Assembly: GCF_013415115.1 (NCBI RefSeq)
Contig: NZ_JACCDD010000002.1
Span: 558,001-622,000, forward strand
DNA from: Vreelandella zhaodongensis
GTDB lineage: Bacteria > Pseudomonadota > Gammaproteobacteria > Pseudomonadales > Halomonadaceae
Direction: 5' to 3'
DNA: 64,000 nt
Of the stretch, positions 8,033-16,518 are shown in pieces. Below the pieces are notes generated by a model, which worked only from the letters and a program-made list of their open reading frames with translations, was not told the DNA's origin and searched no databases. Numbering within the stretch: the first letter of the stretch is position 1; every line of letters starts with the position of its first letter. Position numbers and translations under genes: made by a program.

Positions 8033-10056
8033 ATTTTCAAAAATACTGTGACTCGATTCAGGATGGCCAGAAGATAAAATCAGAAAAAACTTTATTATTA
8101 ACATACACTAACTCTAAGAATGAGGCATTCAGCATATCACCGGAGAGCATCAGGGTTTTCCTTTTATTTTTGCTAAACAATTTTGATTTAGTTATTTCCT
8201 CGTGGGAGAAAGTATCAACAAGAAAAGAACATATTTATCAATATGAAGAAAAATCATACAGGGAGATATATAAATCAGCTAGCGACGAAGAGCTGAAAAT
8301 AATATCTTCAGCCGGTCGCAGCCAGACCAAAGCTTTGACAAAGCTAATTGCAAAATTAATTGGTTTTTTAAGCAGAAAAAATTATGAATCCCCTGAAAAA
8401 AATACTTTTTTTGATAAAGATTATATCAAGGTTGCTCTTGAAAACTGGGATGACATAGTGGTTATTACTCCTTCAAAATCAGGAGTAATAAACAATGATA
8501 ACATAAAAGAATCTTTCAGAATTTGGATGATAAAAAATGGCTTATCTGAACGAACTGCGTCATCCTATTCGGAAACAGGAATCACCTTTTGTAACAAATA
8601 TTTAGCTAGCACTAATATAAATGCAGTAAATCTTTATAGATTAAACCACAAACAAGTATTAAATTCACTTAATGAATTAAATAAAATAAATGATTGGTTG
8701 CAAGCAGATAAGAATGGTAACTCTATGTATAGTGGTGCTTGTAAAAAATTAGCAGAGTTTCTGAAATATAAAAACAATACTACTCTTTCTTCTCTGCCCA
8801 AACCCTTCCTACTCCTGGCTGGTATCTCTGGTACTGGCAAAACCCGTTTTGTTCGTGAACAGGCAAAATCCACGGGCCAATTTAATGAAACCTATTGTTT
8901 AACTTCGGTGCGCCCTGATTGGCATGAACCCAGTGATTTATTAGGGTATATTTCGCGACTCTCAAGTAGCGGCCAGGCAGAATATATTACTACTGATGTA
9001 CTTCAGTTTATTGCCAAAGCTTGGCGTGCCATCGCCGATAGTAGCTTAACGATTGATGTACAAAATAGTGATGACCAAGGTGAGCGTCTGGTGGTCAGTG
9101 GTGACCGGAGTACTCTGCAAGCCGTGTTGCCCTATTGGCTTTGTTTAGATGAAATGAATCTTGCACCTGTTGAGCAGTATTTTGCTGATTACCTGTCGGT
9201 GCTCGAAACCCGTGAATGGGATTGGGATGGAGATACCTTCATTTACAGCAGCGATGCATTATTAAAGCCTGCTACGATTAACGCCGTTGCGGATACGGAT
9301 AAATTAAGAGCCGATTTGGGCTTTGAATTGCCAGACTATGATGAGCTTTGGGAATTAATCTGTCAGCATGGTTTGGCTATTCCATTTAACTTGATAGTGG
9401 CGGGCACGGTTAATATGGATGAAACCACCCATGGCTTTTCGCGCAAAGTTATCGACCGCGCTTTAAGTTTTGATTTTGGTGAGTTTTTTCCAAATGATTA
9501 CGACTCGTTTTTCGCCCCAGCCAGTCATAATAAACCACTCAGTTACCCTATTTGGTCGCAAGCGCGAAAAGATGATCTGACCAACACGTATGATGTCGAT
9601 GGCTCGCAAACATTGGCGTTTTTGAGTGCTGTGAATACGGCATTAAAGACCACCCCATTTGAGTTAGCCTACCGCGCACTTAATGAGTTATTACTGGCTG
9701 TGGTCAGCAACCAGCCACAGGATGAGCTCACTCTGAAAGCTGTATGGGATGACTTTATGATGTGTAAAGTACTGCCACGCATTGAAGGGGATAGCGACAA
9801 GCTGAGAACGGCAACGGGTGAAAATTTATTAGCTGAGCTGAATAAAGTCTTATCTGTACAGCTATCTCCCATCTGGAATGCTGAGCAAGATAATAATCAA
9901 GTCAGCCAGCGGCCAGATTTGTATCGAGAGAGAAACGTTAGCGAGGGTGTATCAGAGGAAGACAAAGTCCTCCACATTGCTTGTCGCACGAAATACAAGC
10001 TTGCATGGATGAAGCAGCGCTTGGACAGCGCGACCTTCACGAGCTTTTGGCCATAA
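8029..10056 (+). CDS. McrB-like AAA+ NTPase subunit of restriction system
   Basis: A 675-residue protein. The C-terminal part has McrB-type AAA+ signatures: Walker A GISGTGKT (265-272), Walker B LDEMNLAPVEQYFADYL (D374, E375), and VNMDETTHGFSRKVIDRAL from about residue 462, which carries the McrB-style NxxD-like signature and arginine finger. The N-terminal part (about 1-255) carries no motif I can name except a helical stretch ending NSMYSGACKKLAEFL, common at the front of McrB-type restriction NTPases; it probably recognises DNA. The ATG overlaps the methyltransferase stop. The first 760 bases are much more AT-rich than the rest, suggesting a domain swap. It should power translocation for the nuclease encoded next. 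Confidence 0.88.
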   Translation: MNFQKYCDSIQDGQKIKSEKTLLLTYTNSKNEAFSISPESIRVFLLFLLNNFDLVISSWEKVSTRKEHIYQYEEKSYREIYKSASDEELKIISSAGRSQTKALTKLIAKLIGFLSRKNYESPEKNTFFDKDYIKVALENWDDIVVITPSKSGVINNDNIKESFRIWMIKNGLSERTASSYSETGITFCNKYLASTNINAVNLYRLNHKQVLNSLNELNKINDWLQADKNGNSMYSGACKKLAEFLKYKNNTTLSSLPKPFLLLAGISGTGKTRFVREQAKSTGQFNETYCLTSVRPDWHEPSDLLGYISRLSSSGQAEYITTDVLQFIAKAWRAIADSSLTIDVQNSDDQGERLVVSGDRSTLQAVLPYWLCLDEMNLAPVEQYFADYLSVLETREWDWDGDTFIYSSDALLKPATINAVADTDKLRADLGFELPDYDELWELICQHGLAIPFNLIVAGTVNMDETTHGFSRKVIDRALSFDFGEFFPNDYDSFFAPASHNKPLSYPIWSQARKDDLTNTYDVDGSQTLAFLSAVNTALKTTPFELAYRALNELLLAVVSNQPQDELTLKAVWDDFMMCKVLPRIEGDSDKLRTATGENLLAELNKVLSVQLSPIWNAEQDNNQVSQRPDLYRERNVSEGVSEEDKVLHIACRTKYKLAWMKQRLDSATFTSFWP

Positions 10057-10137
10057 GTTAAGGGGTACCTCGCATGAAGCATGGGTGTAAAACGATTCAG
10101 GCTATTTTGCTAGTCCCTTTTGTCGCAAGAGGTGCCC

Positions 10138-12711
10138 ATGCCTGAACTACTAAGAATACAAACGCCTGATTTTGAATTTTCGGTTTGGACCAATGATATC
10201 AGCGCCCGTGCAAAGGTGTACCAGGACACTGTTGCAAAGCGAGCAAGTTTAACGGTTAGGCATGGTGTGGAGCCAACGCCCGAGCCGATACCCCCTAAAC
10301 CAGCACTGCGCTTTGCACCAGAAGCTAAGTTGGTCGATATTGCCATTATTGATGATAAGCATCACTGTCTTGAGCTAGATAATAGTCTGATTCAAGCACA
10401 AGACGTTTTGGTATCAGATGTAGTTTCGCCTGAAAAACGGGCAACGCTCAGCTTACATTCCCCATTGTTTTTTGAAAACACGCTGTATCAGTTTGAATGG
10501 GTCTTCTTTGGGGCAGTTTCGAATGCCCGTTTAGTACACCGCAGTCAAAGCGTTAGTGAAGCATTTCGTTTTGCTGCTCAACGTGGCCCACTTCCAGCTC
10601 GCCTAACAGGCACGATCAACACAGGAAATGATGTCGGCTGGATGCGTTTACCTTTGAGCTTTGAAATAGATGGTAAAACGCACTCGCAACATATTTCGTT
10701 TGAAGTATTACCTACCAAAATTGCGTTGCATCAAGATTTACCAGCCATGTACCAGGAAATTGATGCTGTTTACCCGCTATGGCGTTTTAGTTTGGTTGAA
10801 AAAACCGATCAAGATGCGGCATCCAGCAAACAGCGGGGGCACTTTCCACTAATGTGGTTGGCCAACTTTGCTGCTTTAAGGGAACGCTTTGAACAAGGAC
10901 TCAAGGTGATCTGTGCCGCACCACATAGTCGTTTACAACCGACGGTTGTCAATATAAAAGCGGCCAAATTAAAAGGGCGTTTACCCTATAGGCTCACTGA
11001 GCAGGTTAAGCAAGACTTTGCCAATGGCCAATATGATAAACGCTATCGGATAGAGAAGAAGCAGCTTAGCGTGGATACACCTGAAAACCGCTTTATTAAA
11101 ATGGCAGTTAACCGATGCAAGCGACAATTGGCCGAGTTTGAAGCTACGTTGCGTGCTAGCAATCAAGCGCCAGAACGCCAACGCTTATCGGAATCCTTTT
11201 TAATTGAGCTGCACAGTTGGCAGCAACCGTTGCAAAAGGTTTTGAATCGAAGTTTTTTAAAAGATGTAGGTGCGTATGGCGGGCTGAGCCGTGAGTCTCT
11301 AGTGCTGCAACAAAAAACAGGGTACAGCGCCGTTTATCGTGTATGGCAAGAGCTCAAATTTTATTTAGATGTATTTGGTAATCAGTCGAGCATTTCAATG
11401 AAGTCAGTGGCTGAAATTTACGAAGTGTGGTGCTTTCTCTGCCTGAAACAGATTTTAGAACGCGACCTTGGTTTTGAATTAATCAGTAATAGCGTAGCGA
11501 CATTGTCGCAAAATGAATTTTTTGAATATCAATTAGAAGATGGTTTTGCTGGGGCTTTCCGCTTTCAGCGTGATGATGGCGTGACAGCAAAGCTAGCCCA
11601 TGAGCCCAAGTTCACCAAAAAGGGCAAGTCCATTCGATCGTATTTGGTAAATCAAGAACCTGACATTGTCTTAGAAGTAACTTTACCTAAATCAAATGAC
11701 TCACATACTAAGAAGAAATTTATTTGGCTGTTTGATGCGAAATACCGCATTAAAACCGATAAGAACCGCTTTGATTCGAACGAAGAAAATATCGCGGAAA
11801 TAGATTACGTACCCGACGATGCTATTAACCAAATGCACCGTTACCGAGATGCGTTAATTCGCTTGTCCACACCCGACAACAAGACTCAGAAATCAAACGA
11901 TTACACTGCATCAAAACACTATAAGAAAAGTCGGCCTGTATTTGGTGCGTTTGCATTATACCCAGGCTTTTTTGATCAAACTCAAGAGACCAACCCTTAC
12001 GCGAATGCTATCGAGGAAGTAGGTATTGGCGCATTTGCTCTACTACCCAGCCAAACCGCTAGTAATTATTGCGGTCATCAATGGTTATTGGAGTTTTTGC
12101 AAACCCAAATCGGTAACTCACCAAGCACGCAACCAGGAAAAACCAATGAAGCCATGTACCCAGTAGCAGGGATGGTAGAGCGATTATACGTGCAAGAGGC
12201 CGCTCGCATACCTTATTACGGGATGCGCCAAATGTTGTACTCTGATTTAACTCTCACAGCTGCTTTAGGTCCCCAAAAAGGTCGTGATGAAAGCTATCTG
12301 GAAAGGTTCGAGAATGGTGCTGCTAAGTGGTATCACATTAAGCAAGAAGCTATTCGGCAGCTAGAGGGGCAAATTGGAACTCACATTGTTGATGAGATTC
12401 GCTATTTAGCTCTAGCTTCACCGTCACAACAGTATCCCAATACGAAACAAATAGATAAGGTATGGCCGATAAAGCGAGTATCGTTGTTACCACGTTACGC
12501 TATCACCAAGGAACAAGCGGGAGTAACGTCTAAAAAGGATAGTTTGTACTATTTGTTTGAGCTTGGTAAGCCACTAACGCTACAGCTGGCAGTAAGTCAT
12601 GTGCCACTTCGAAATTTCTCACATTCAATGAAACTGACTACTCTTTCTAGGCTAGAAAATGTCATCAGGTTCTCTGATGTGGACGAAGTATACAAAAAGG
12701 TGGCGGTGTGA
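10138..12711 (+). CDS. DUF2357-containing PD-(D/E)XK nuclease subunit (McrC-like partner)
   Basis: An 857-residue protein. Its C-terminal half contains the nuclease core of the DUF2357/DUF524 group: EPDIVLEVT near residue 506, then WLFDAKYRI near 530 (the D...D-x-K pattern) and a downstream QMHRYRDAL helix. The N-terminal half has beta-rich blocks and ENRFIKMAV, typical of this family and thought to be adaptor regions to the McrB-like NTPase. Two-subunit systems such as LlaJI pair an McrB-like NTPase with a separate nuclease of this sort. Start 10138 has AAGAGG four bases upstream; a TTG at 10120 is the alternative. It lies 81 bases after the NTPase gene. Confidence 0.82.
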   Translation: MPELLRIQTPDFEFSVWTNDISARAKVYQDTVAKRASLTVRHGVEPTPEPIPPKPALRFAPEAKLVDIAIIDDKHHCLELDNSLIQAQDVLVSDVVSPEKRATLSLHSPLFFENTLYQFEWVFFGAVSNARLVHRSQSVSEAFRFAAQRGPLPARLTGTINTGNDVGWMRLPLSFEIDGKTHSQHISFEVLPTKIALHQDLPAMYQEIDAVYPLWRFSLVEKTDQDAASSKQRGHFPLMWLANFAALRERFEQGLKVICAAPHSRLQPTVVNIKAAKLKGRLPYRLTEQVKQDFANGQYDKRYRIEKKQLSVDTPENRFIKMAVNRCKRQLAEFEATLRASNQAPERQRLSESFLIELHSWQQPLQKVLNRSFLKDVGAYGGLSRESLVLQQKTGYSAVYRVWQELKFYLDVFGNQSSISMKSVAEIYEVWCFLCLKQILERDLGFELISNSVATLSQNEFFEYQLEDGFAGAFRFQRDDGVTAKLAHEPKFTKKGKSIRSYLVNQEPDIVLEVTLPKSNDSHTKKKFIWLFDAKYRIKTDKNRFDSNEENIAEIDYVPDDAINQMHRYRDALIRLSTPDNKTQKSNDYTASKHYKKSRPVFGAFALYPGFFDQTQETNPYANAIEEVGIGAFALLPSQTASNYCGHQWLLEFLQTQIGNSPSTQPGKTNEAMYPVAGMVERLYVQEAARIPYYGMRQMLYSDLTLTAALGPQKGRDESYLERFENGAAKWYHIKQEAIRQLEGQIGTHIVDEIRYLALASPSQQYPNTKQIDKVWPIKRVSLLPRYAITKEQAGVTSKKDSLYYLFELGKPLTLQLAVSHVPLRNFSHSMKLTTLSRLENVIRFSDVDEVYKKVAV

Positions 12712-12962
12712 TGGTTGGCACTGCTCTTTCCCCTAGATTTGTACCACTGGCTCAATGAGATTCTCCTCATTATGCCGCCCTTTGAGCATAATCAACGGGC
12801 GGCAGGTCACTGAGTGAGTTGTGTGGGCAGAAGTATGCTCAACGTTCAGACAGGTTCTACCTCATCGGCAACGGTTTTATAGGCGATACACGGCTTAGCT
12901 AGTTCGTGGAGAGCCACCGTAAATTACTTTGGCATATCGGCCTTCCATAGCCATAAAAAATC
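12712..12962. other. Non-coding gap between restriction operon and argE module
   Basis: About 250 bases with no supported gene. Two overlapping inverted repeats occur near its start: ATTATGC (12769-12775) with GCATAAT (12786-12792), and TGCCGCCC (12773-12780) with GGGCGGCA (12797-12804). They cannot form at the same time. They may be a terminator for the restriction operon or the remains of a mobile-element end; no transposase reading was found. Confidence 0.45.
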
Positions 12963-13020
12963 ACTCAATATTCTGAATCTCCCCCCACATCTTCTCAATC
13001 AACCTTCAGCTCCACGCAGC
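12963..13020 (-). pseudogene. Degraded copy of the yicC 3' end (insertion scar)
   Basis: Bases 12963-12980 (ACTCAATATTCTGAATCT) are identical to 19019-19036 at the end of yicC, and the similarity continues with substitutions and two short gaps up to about 13020. Translated with one frame shift, it reads CVELKV...LIEKMWGEIQNIE against CAVELKVLIEQMREQIQNIE at the true YicC C-terminus. The scar overlaps the last codons of argE. It is best read as the displaced 3' end of an older yicC after insertion of the argE-TetR module. Confidence 0.75.
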
Positions 13021-14159
13021 TCGGAGGCAAGGCGAAAGAGCATGGTCCGATACTTGTCGAGCTCGTCCAGCGTGATGTACTCGTCTGCCTTGTGCGCCTG
13101 ATCAACTGCCCCTGGTCCCCAGACCACGGTAGGAAAACCTCGCTCCTGGAACCAGCCCGCTTCTGAACAGAAGCCTACAGCACGCCGCTCCTCCTGCCCT
13201 GCCAAGCGCCAGGCGAGCGTCTCTGCAGAGTTGTTCTGCTGGAGTTTAAAGGCGGGAATGGGGGGATAATCCTCTTCGGTGACAACCGCGCATTGCGGAG
13301 ATCGCTCTCGCATCTCTTGGGCCAGTTCTGATGAAAAATTCCGATACTCTTCTAGGATCGCTAGAGGATCATCCTCAGGGAGGTTACGCAGCTCCCAATG
13401 CAGTTCGGCATCGCGAGCAACGATGTTGGGGGCATTGCCCCCTGTCAGGCAACTCACATGCATGGTGGAGTAAGGTGGGTCAAAGAGGCAGTTACGGGTC
13501 GAGCTAGACATCAACGTATCAGCAATGCGGTCTAGCTCCCCTACCAGGCGAGCCGCGTAGGAGATCGCCGAGACTCCCAGGCTGGGATTGCTGGAGTGGG
13601 CGGGTGCTCCAGTAACCCGAGTTCGCCAGGAGTAAACACCTTTGTGGGCCGAGACCACAGAACAGGACGTAGGCTCGCCTACGATCACCGCCTCAACCGG
13701 TGGCAGCACCGCCTTCATTCGGTCAATGAGGGGCAGACAGCCACGACAGCTGGTTTCTTCATCGTAGGATAGGGCGAGGTGAATCGGACGGCTCAGCTGG
13801 GAATCGAGAAATACTGGCACCATGGCGAGGCACACGCCGATGAAGCCTTTCATGTCTACGGCACCACGCCCGTACAGGCGGCCATCGCGCACTACTGCCC
13901 GATAGGGGTTCGACTGCCATACCTGGCCTGACACGGGGACCGTGTCGGTATGACCGGATAAGATCACACCGCCAGGCAGCATAGGGCCGATGGTTGCGAA
14001 GAGCGAGGCTTTCTGACCATCCTCACTAGGGACCAGGTGGGCCTCAATGCCCAAATCGGCCAGATAATCAGCGACGAAATCGATCAACGGTAGGTTGGAG
14101 CGATCCGAGGTGGTATCGAATCCAATCAGTGACGAGATCAGCTCGATCGTGGGTTCCAT
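12999..14159 (-). CDS. argE: ArgE-like M20 family deacylase (acetylornithine deacetylase family)
   Basis: A 386-residue zinc peptidase-fold deacylase. Metal and catalytic residues are in place: GHTDTVP (H70, D72), DMKG (D102), DEETS (catalytic E134, metal E135), GEPTS (E162) and AHKADE (H356). The family removes the acetyl group from N-acetylornithine; here the neighbours are a polar amino-acid ABC transporter and a DDAH-like enzyme, so the substrate may instead be an N-acylated arginine or citrulline derivative taken up from outside. It is the last gene of the leftward transporter operon (RBS AAGAGG). Its final six codons run into the yicC scar, so the native C-terminus may have been altered. 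Confidence 0.85.
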   Translation of the reverse strand: MEPTIELISSLIGFDTTSDRSNLPLIDFVADYLADLGIEAHLVPSEDGQKASLFATIGPMLPGGVILSGHTDTVPVSGQVWQSNPYRAVVRDGRLYGRGAVDMKGFIGVCLAMVPVFLDSQLSRPIHLALSYDEETSCRGCLPLIDRMKAVLPPVEAVIVGEPTSCSVVSAHKGVYSWRTRVTGAPAHSSNPSLGVSAISYAARLVGELDRIADTLMSSSTRNCLFDPPYSTMHVSCLTGGNAPNIVARDAELHWELRNLPEDDPLAILEEYRNFSSELAQEMRERSPQCAVVTEEDYPPIPAFKLQQNNSAETLAWRLAGQEERRAVGFCSEAGWFQERGFPTVVWGPGAVDQAHKADEYITLDELDKYRTMLFRLASELRGAEG

Positions 14160-14218
14160 AGCGCCTCTTTAGGTTGGTTGAATTCGCGGGCTCGTAGCGC
14201 TAGCGACGAGAACCCAGG

Positions 14219-14983
14219 CTAGTGCGAACGGCGTGACTCGACAGCATGGAAGGCTAACGTGATCAACCCAGCCAATACCAAATAAAGCAGTGCCATCAGC
14301 AAAAGAGGCTCGTAGACAATATATGTTTCCTGGCGGATACGGCCAAATACTGCATACATGTCTACCGCCGCTATTGTGGCCACCAATGGCGTTGCTTTGA
14401 GCTGGATAATCAGCTCCCCGTTAAGGGTCGGTAAGACCCGTCGCACGGCCCGAGGCAACCAGATACGGCGTAGCGTCGTTAAGGGATGCATACCCAGGGA
14501 GCGAGCCGCTTCCAGTTCTCCCTTAGGTACTCTGGCAAAAGCACCGCGCATGATTTCCCCCTCGTAGCCAGCAAAGGAGAGGGTCAGTGCCAGGAAAGCG
14601 TAGAGCCATGGTTCGCTCAAATAGGGCCATAGCCAGCTATCTCGCAATCCTGGCAAATATGGAAAGAGTGAACCGAGGCCGTAGTAAAGCAACCATAGCT
14701 GCAGCAGTAGCGGGGTTCCGCGAATGAGCGTGCAGTAGCCACGGGCGAGCCAAGCCAACGGTCGTGGTCCGGCTGCCTGCGCCAAACCAAGCGGCACGGC
14801 CAGCAGGAACCCCGCCACGCTGGTGGTTACGAGCAAAACCAGGGTAAGGCGCAAGCCAGCGAGAATATCCGCACGATACGCGGGGATCCAATCCCAGCGC
14901 ATGTTGATAGCCATGAGGCCAATAATGACGAGGCCGATGAGGAGCAGGACAATACGGTGGGGTGGCAGGTGAAAACTAGGCAT
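14219..14983 (-). CDS. Polar amino-acid ABC transporter permease (HisM-type)
   Basis: A 254-residue inner-membrane permease of the histidine/arginine/octopine transporter family. It has an N-terminal membrane segment, then the conserved domain from about residue 40 with IRGTPLLLQLWLLYYG. The EAA loop that contacts the ATPase is ARVPKGELEAARSLGM around residue 160. The start at 14983 is favoured by AGGTGAG just upstream; a GTG at 14992 is in frame. It overlaps the end of the preceding permease gene by eight bases, implying coupled translation and a heterodimeric channel. Confidence 0.88.
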   Translation of the reverse strand: MPSFHLPPHRIVLLLIGLVIIGLMAINMRWDWIPAYRADILAGLRLTLVLLVTTSVAGFLLAVPLGLAQAAGPRPLAWLARGYCTLIRGTPLLLQLWLLYYGLGSLFPYLPGLRDSWLWPYLSEPWLYAFLALTLSFAGYEGEIMRGAFARVPKGELEAARSLGMHPLTTLRRIWLPRAVRRVLPTLNGELIIQLKATPLVATIAAVDMYAVFGRIRQETYIVYEPLLLMALLYLVLAGLITLAFHAVESRRSH

Positions 14984-15701
14984 GCCGCTCACCTGGAGTG
15001 ACGCGGCGCTCTAAGGTTCGGAATAGCCGATTTGATATAAATGAAACGAACAGGTAAAGGAGACCCGCGATACCTAGAAAAAGCAGGTAGTGCTTGGTGG
15101 CACCCGCCGCCTGTCGAGAAGCTAAAGTGAGCTCAGTGAACCCAACGACAGCCAGTAAGGCAGTATCCTTGGTGGCAATCAGCCACAGATTCGAGAGCCC
15201 CGGTATAGCCCCAGGCAACATGGCAGGTATGGTGATCCGGCGAAAGGTAAGGAAGGAGGACATACCCATGGCGTAGGCGGCTTCGAGCTGTCCCCTGGGG
15301 ATAGCCCGAATGGCCCCCCGAATTACTTCGGTGGCATAGGCTCCCTGAACCAGACCAATAACCACGATGCCTGCGGCGAAGGCGCTAACCTCAACCCTGC
15401 CAAACCCCAAGGTAGTAAGCAGTTGATTCAGCGCCAGCGGAAAACCAAAGTAGATCATCAGGATCAGCACCAACTCCGGTACGGCACGAATAATGGTGGT
15501 GTAGCAGGTCAGCAGGTCGCGGGTCACGGGGCCACCAGAGAGCTTACCGGCAGCCCCGGCCACGCCGATCAGCAGACCCAGTAAATAGCCGCCACCCGCG
15601 ACCTGCAATGACAGTGACAGGCCATTCAGTAGAGCGCCGCCCCAGCCGGGTGGCGTCAACGCGAGCAGCTCGCCTATGCTCATATCCCGATAATTCACCA
15701 T
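14976..15701 (-). CDS. Polar amino-acid ABC transporter permease (HisQ-type)
   Basis: A 241-residue permease pairing with the one encoded downstream. It carries IRAVPELVLILMIYFG in the membrane region and an EAA loop (AIPRGQLEAAYAMGM). Such two-permease systems import arginine, ornithine, histidine, octopine or related amino acids. It lies 52 bases after the binding-protein gene and overlaps the next permease. RBS AGGGAAG precedes the ATG at 15701. Confidence 0.88.
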   Translation of the reverse strand: MVNYRDMSIGELLALTPPGWGGALLNGLSLSLQVAGGGYLLGLLIGVAGAAGKLSGGPVTRDLLTCYTTIIRAVPELVLILMIYFGFPLALNQLLTTLGFGRVEVSAFAAGIVVIGLVQGAYATEVIRGAIRAIPRGQLEAAYAMGMSSFLTFRRITIPAMLPGAIPGLSNLWLIATKDTALLAVVGFTELTLASRQAAGATKHYLLFLGIAGLLYLFVSFISNRLFRTLERRVTPGERHA

Positions 15702-15753
15702 ATGAGGCTTCCCTTAGTTGTCCCTGACCTAGTATGAACGGCGGGACATGAGT

Positions 15754-16518
15754 TCAATCGCCGTAAATATCGAAATCAAAATAACGCGCACTGATTTCGT
15801 CATAGGTACCATCTTCCCGAATGTCAGCGATGGCGGCATTGAGTGTCTCGCGTAGCGCGTTATCTCCCTTGCGCACACCAAAGCCGACACCGCCCCCCAG
15901 AATCGCCTCATCGTGCTCGACGCTGCCTTTCAGTTCGCAGCAGATCTGCCCCTGGTGGGTGGTCAGATAGTCAGCGAGAATCAGCTGATCGGCCAGAATA
16001 CCGTCGAGTCGGCCAGAGAAGAGATCCTGGTTGGCTTCGTCCTGAGTTTGATATTCCCGAATTCTCGCCTCCTGGAAGTGATGGTTGGCATAGGCTTGAT
16101 GGATCGAGGCCGACTGCACACCGATGGTTCGCCCCGCGACCCCCTCAGGCGTGGCGGATAGATCATCGCCCTGGGGGCCAAGAATGGCCGCGCTGGTCTG
16201 GTAGTACTTGTCAGAGAAGTCGATTGCTCTAAGCCGCTGGGGTGTGATGGTCAGTGAGGCAGCGATGAAGTCGATCTTGCCGGTGGTCAGCGACGGGATG
16301 AGCCCATCCCAGGAGGTCATGATGATCTCGCAGTCAAGCTCAGCCGCTGCACAGACAGCTCGGGTGATATCGACCTCCCAGCCGTGCAATTCGCCAGCGG
16401 CGTCTGGCGTGGCGAAGGGCGGGTAAGGTTCAGCACCGAAGCCGACGCGAACTGTTTCCGCCTGAGAGGCAGTGATGAGACAAGTGGTGATGATAGGGAC
16501 AAGCAGTAGATGCTTCAT
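15754..16518 (-). CDS. Polar amino-acid ABC transporter substrate-binding protein
   Basis: A 254-residue periplasmic binding protein (SBP_bac_3 type). The signal peptide is residues 1-20, cleaved after ITASQA. The mature part shows YPPFATPDAAGELHGWEVDI, the ligand-recognition opening of the arginine/lysine/ornithine/octopine group, and FIAASLTITPQRLRAIDFSD. It contains a Cys pair (AELDCE and ICCEL) that could form disulfides. The ATG overlaps the TGA of the ATPase gene (ATGA). Substrate is inferred from context to be arginine-related. Confidence 0.9.
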   Translation of the reverse strand: MKHLLLVPIITTCLITASQAETVRVGFGAEPYPPFATPDAAGELHGWEVDITRAVCAAAELDCEIIMTSWDGLIPSLTTGKIDFIAASLTITPQRLRAIDFSDKYYQTSAAILGPQGDDLSATPEGVAGRTIGVQSASIHQAYANHHFQEARIREYQTQDEANQDLFSGRLDGILADQLILADYLTTHQGQICCELKGSVEHDEAILGGGVGFGVRKGDNALRETLNAAIADIREDGTYDEISARYFDFDIYGD

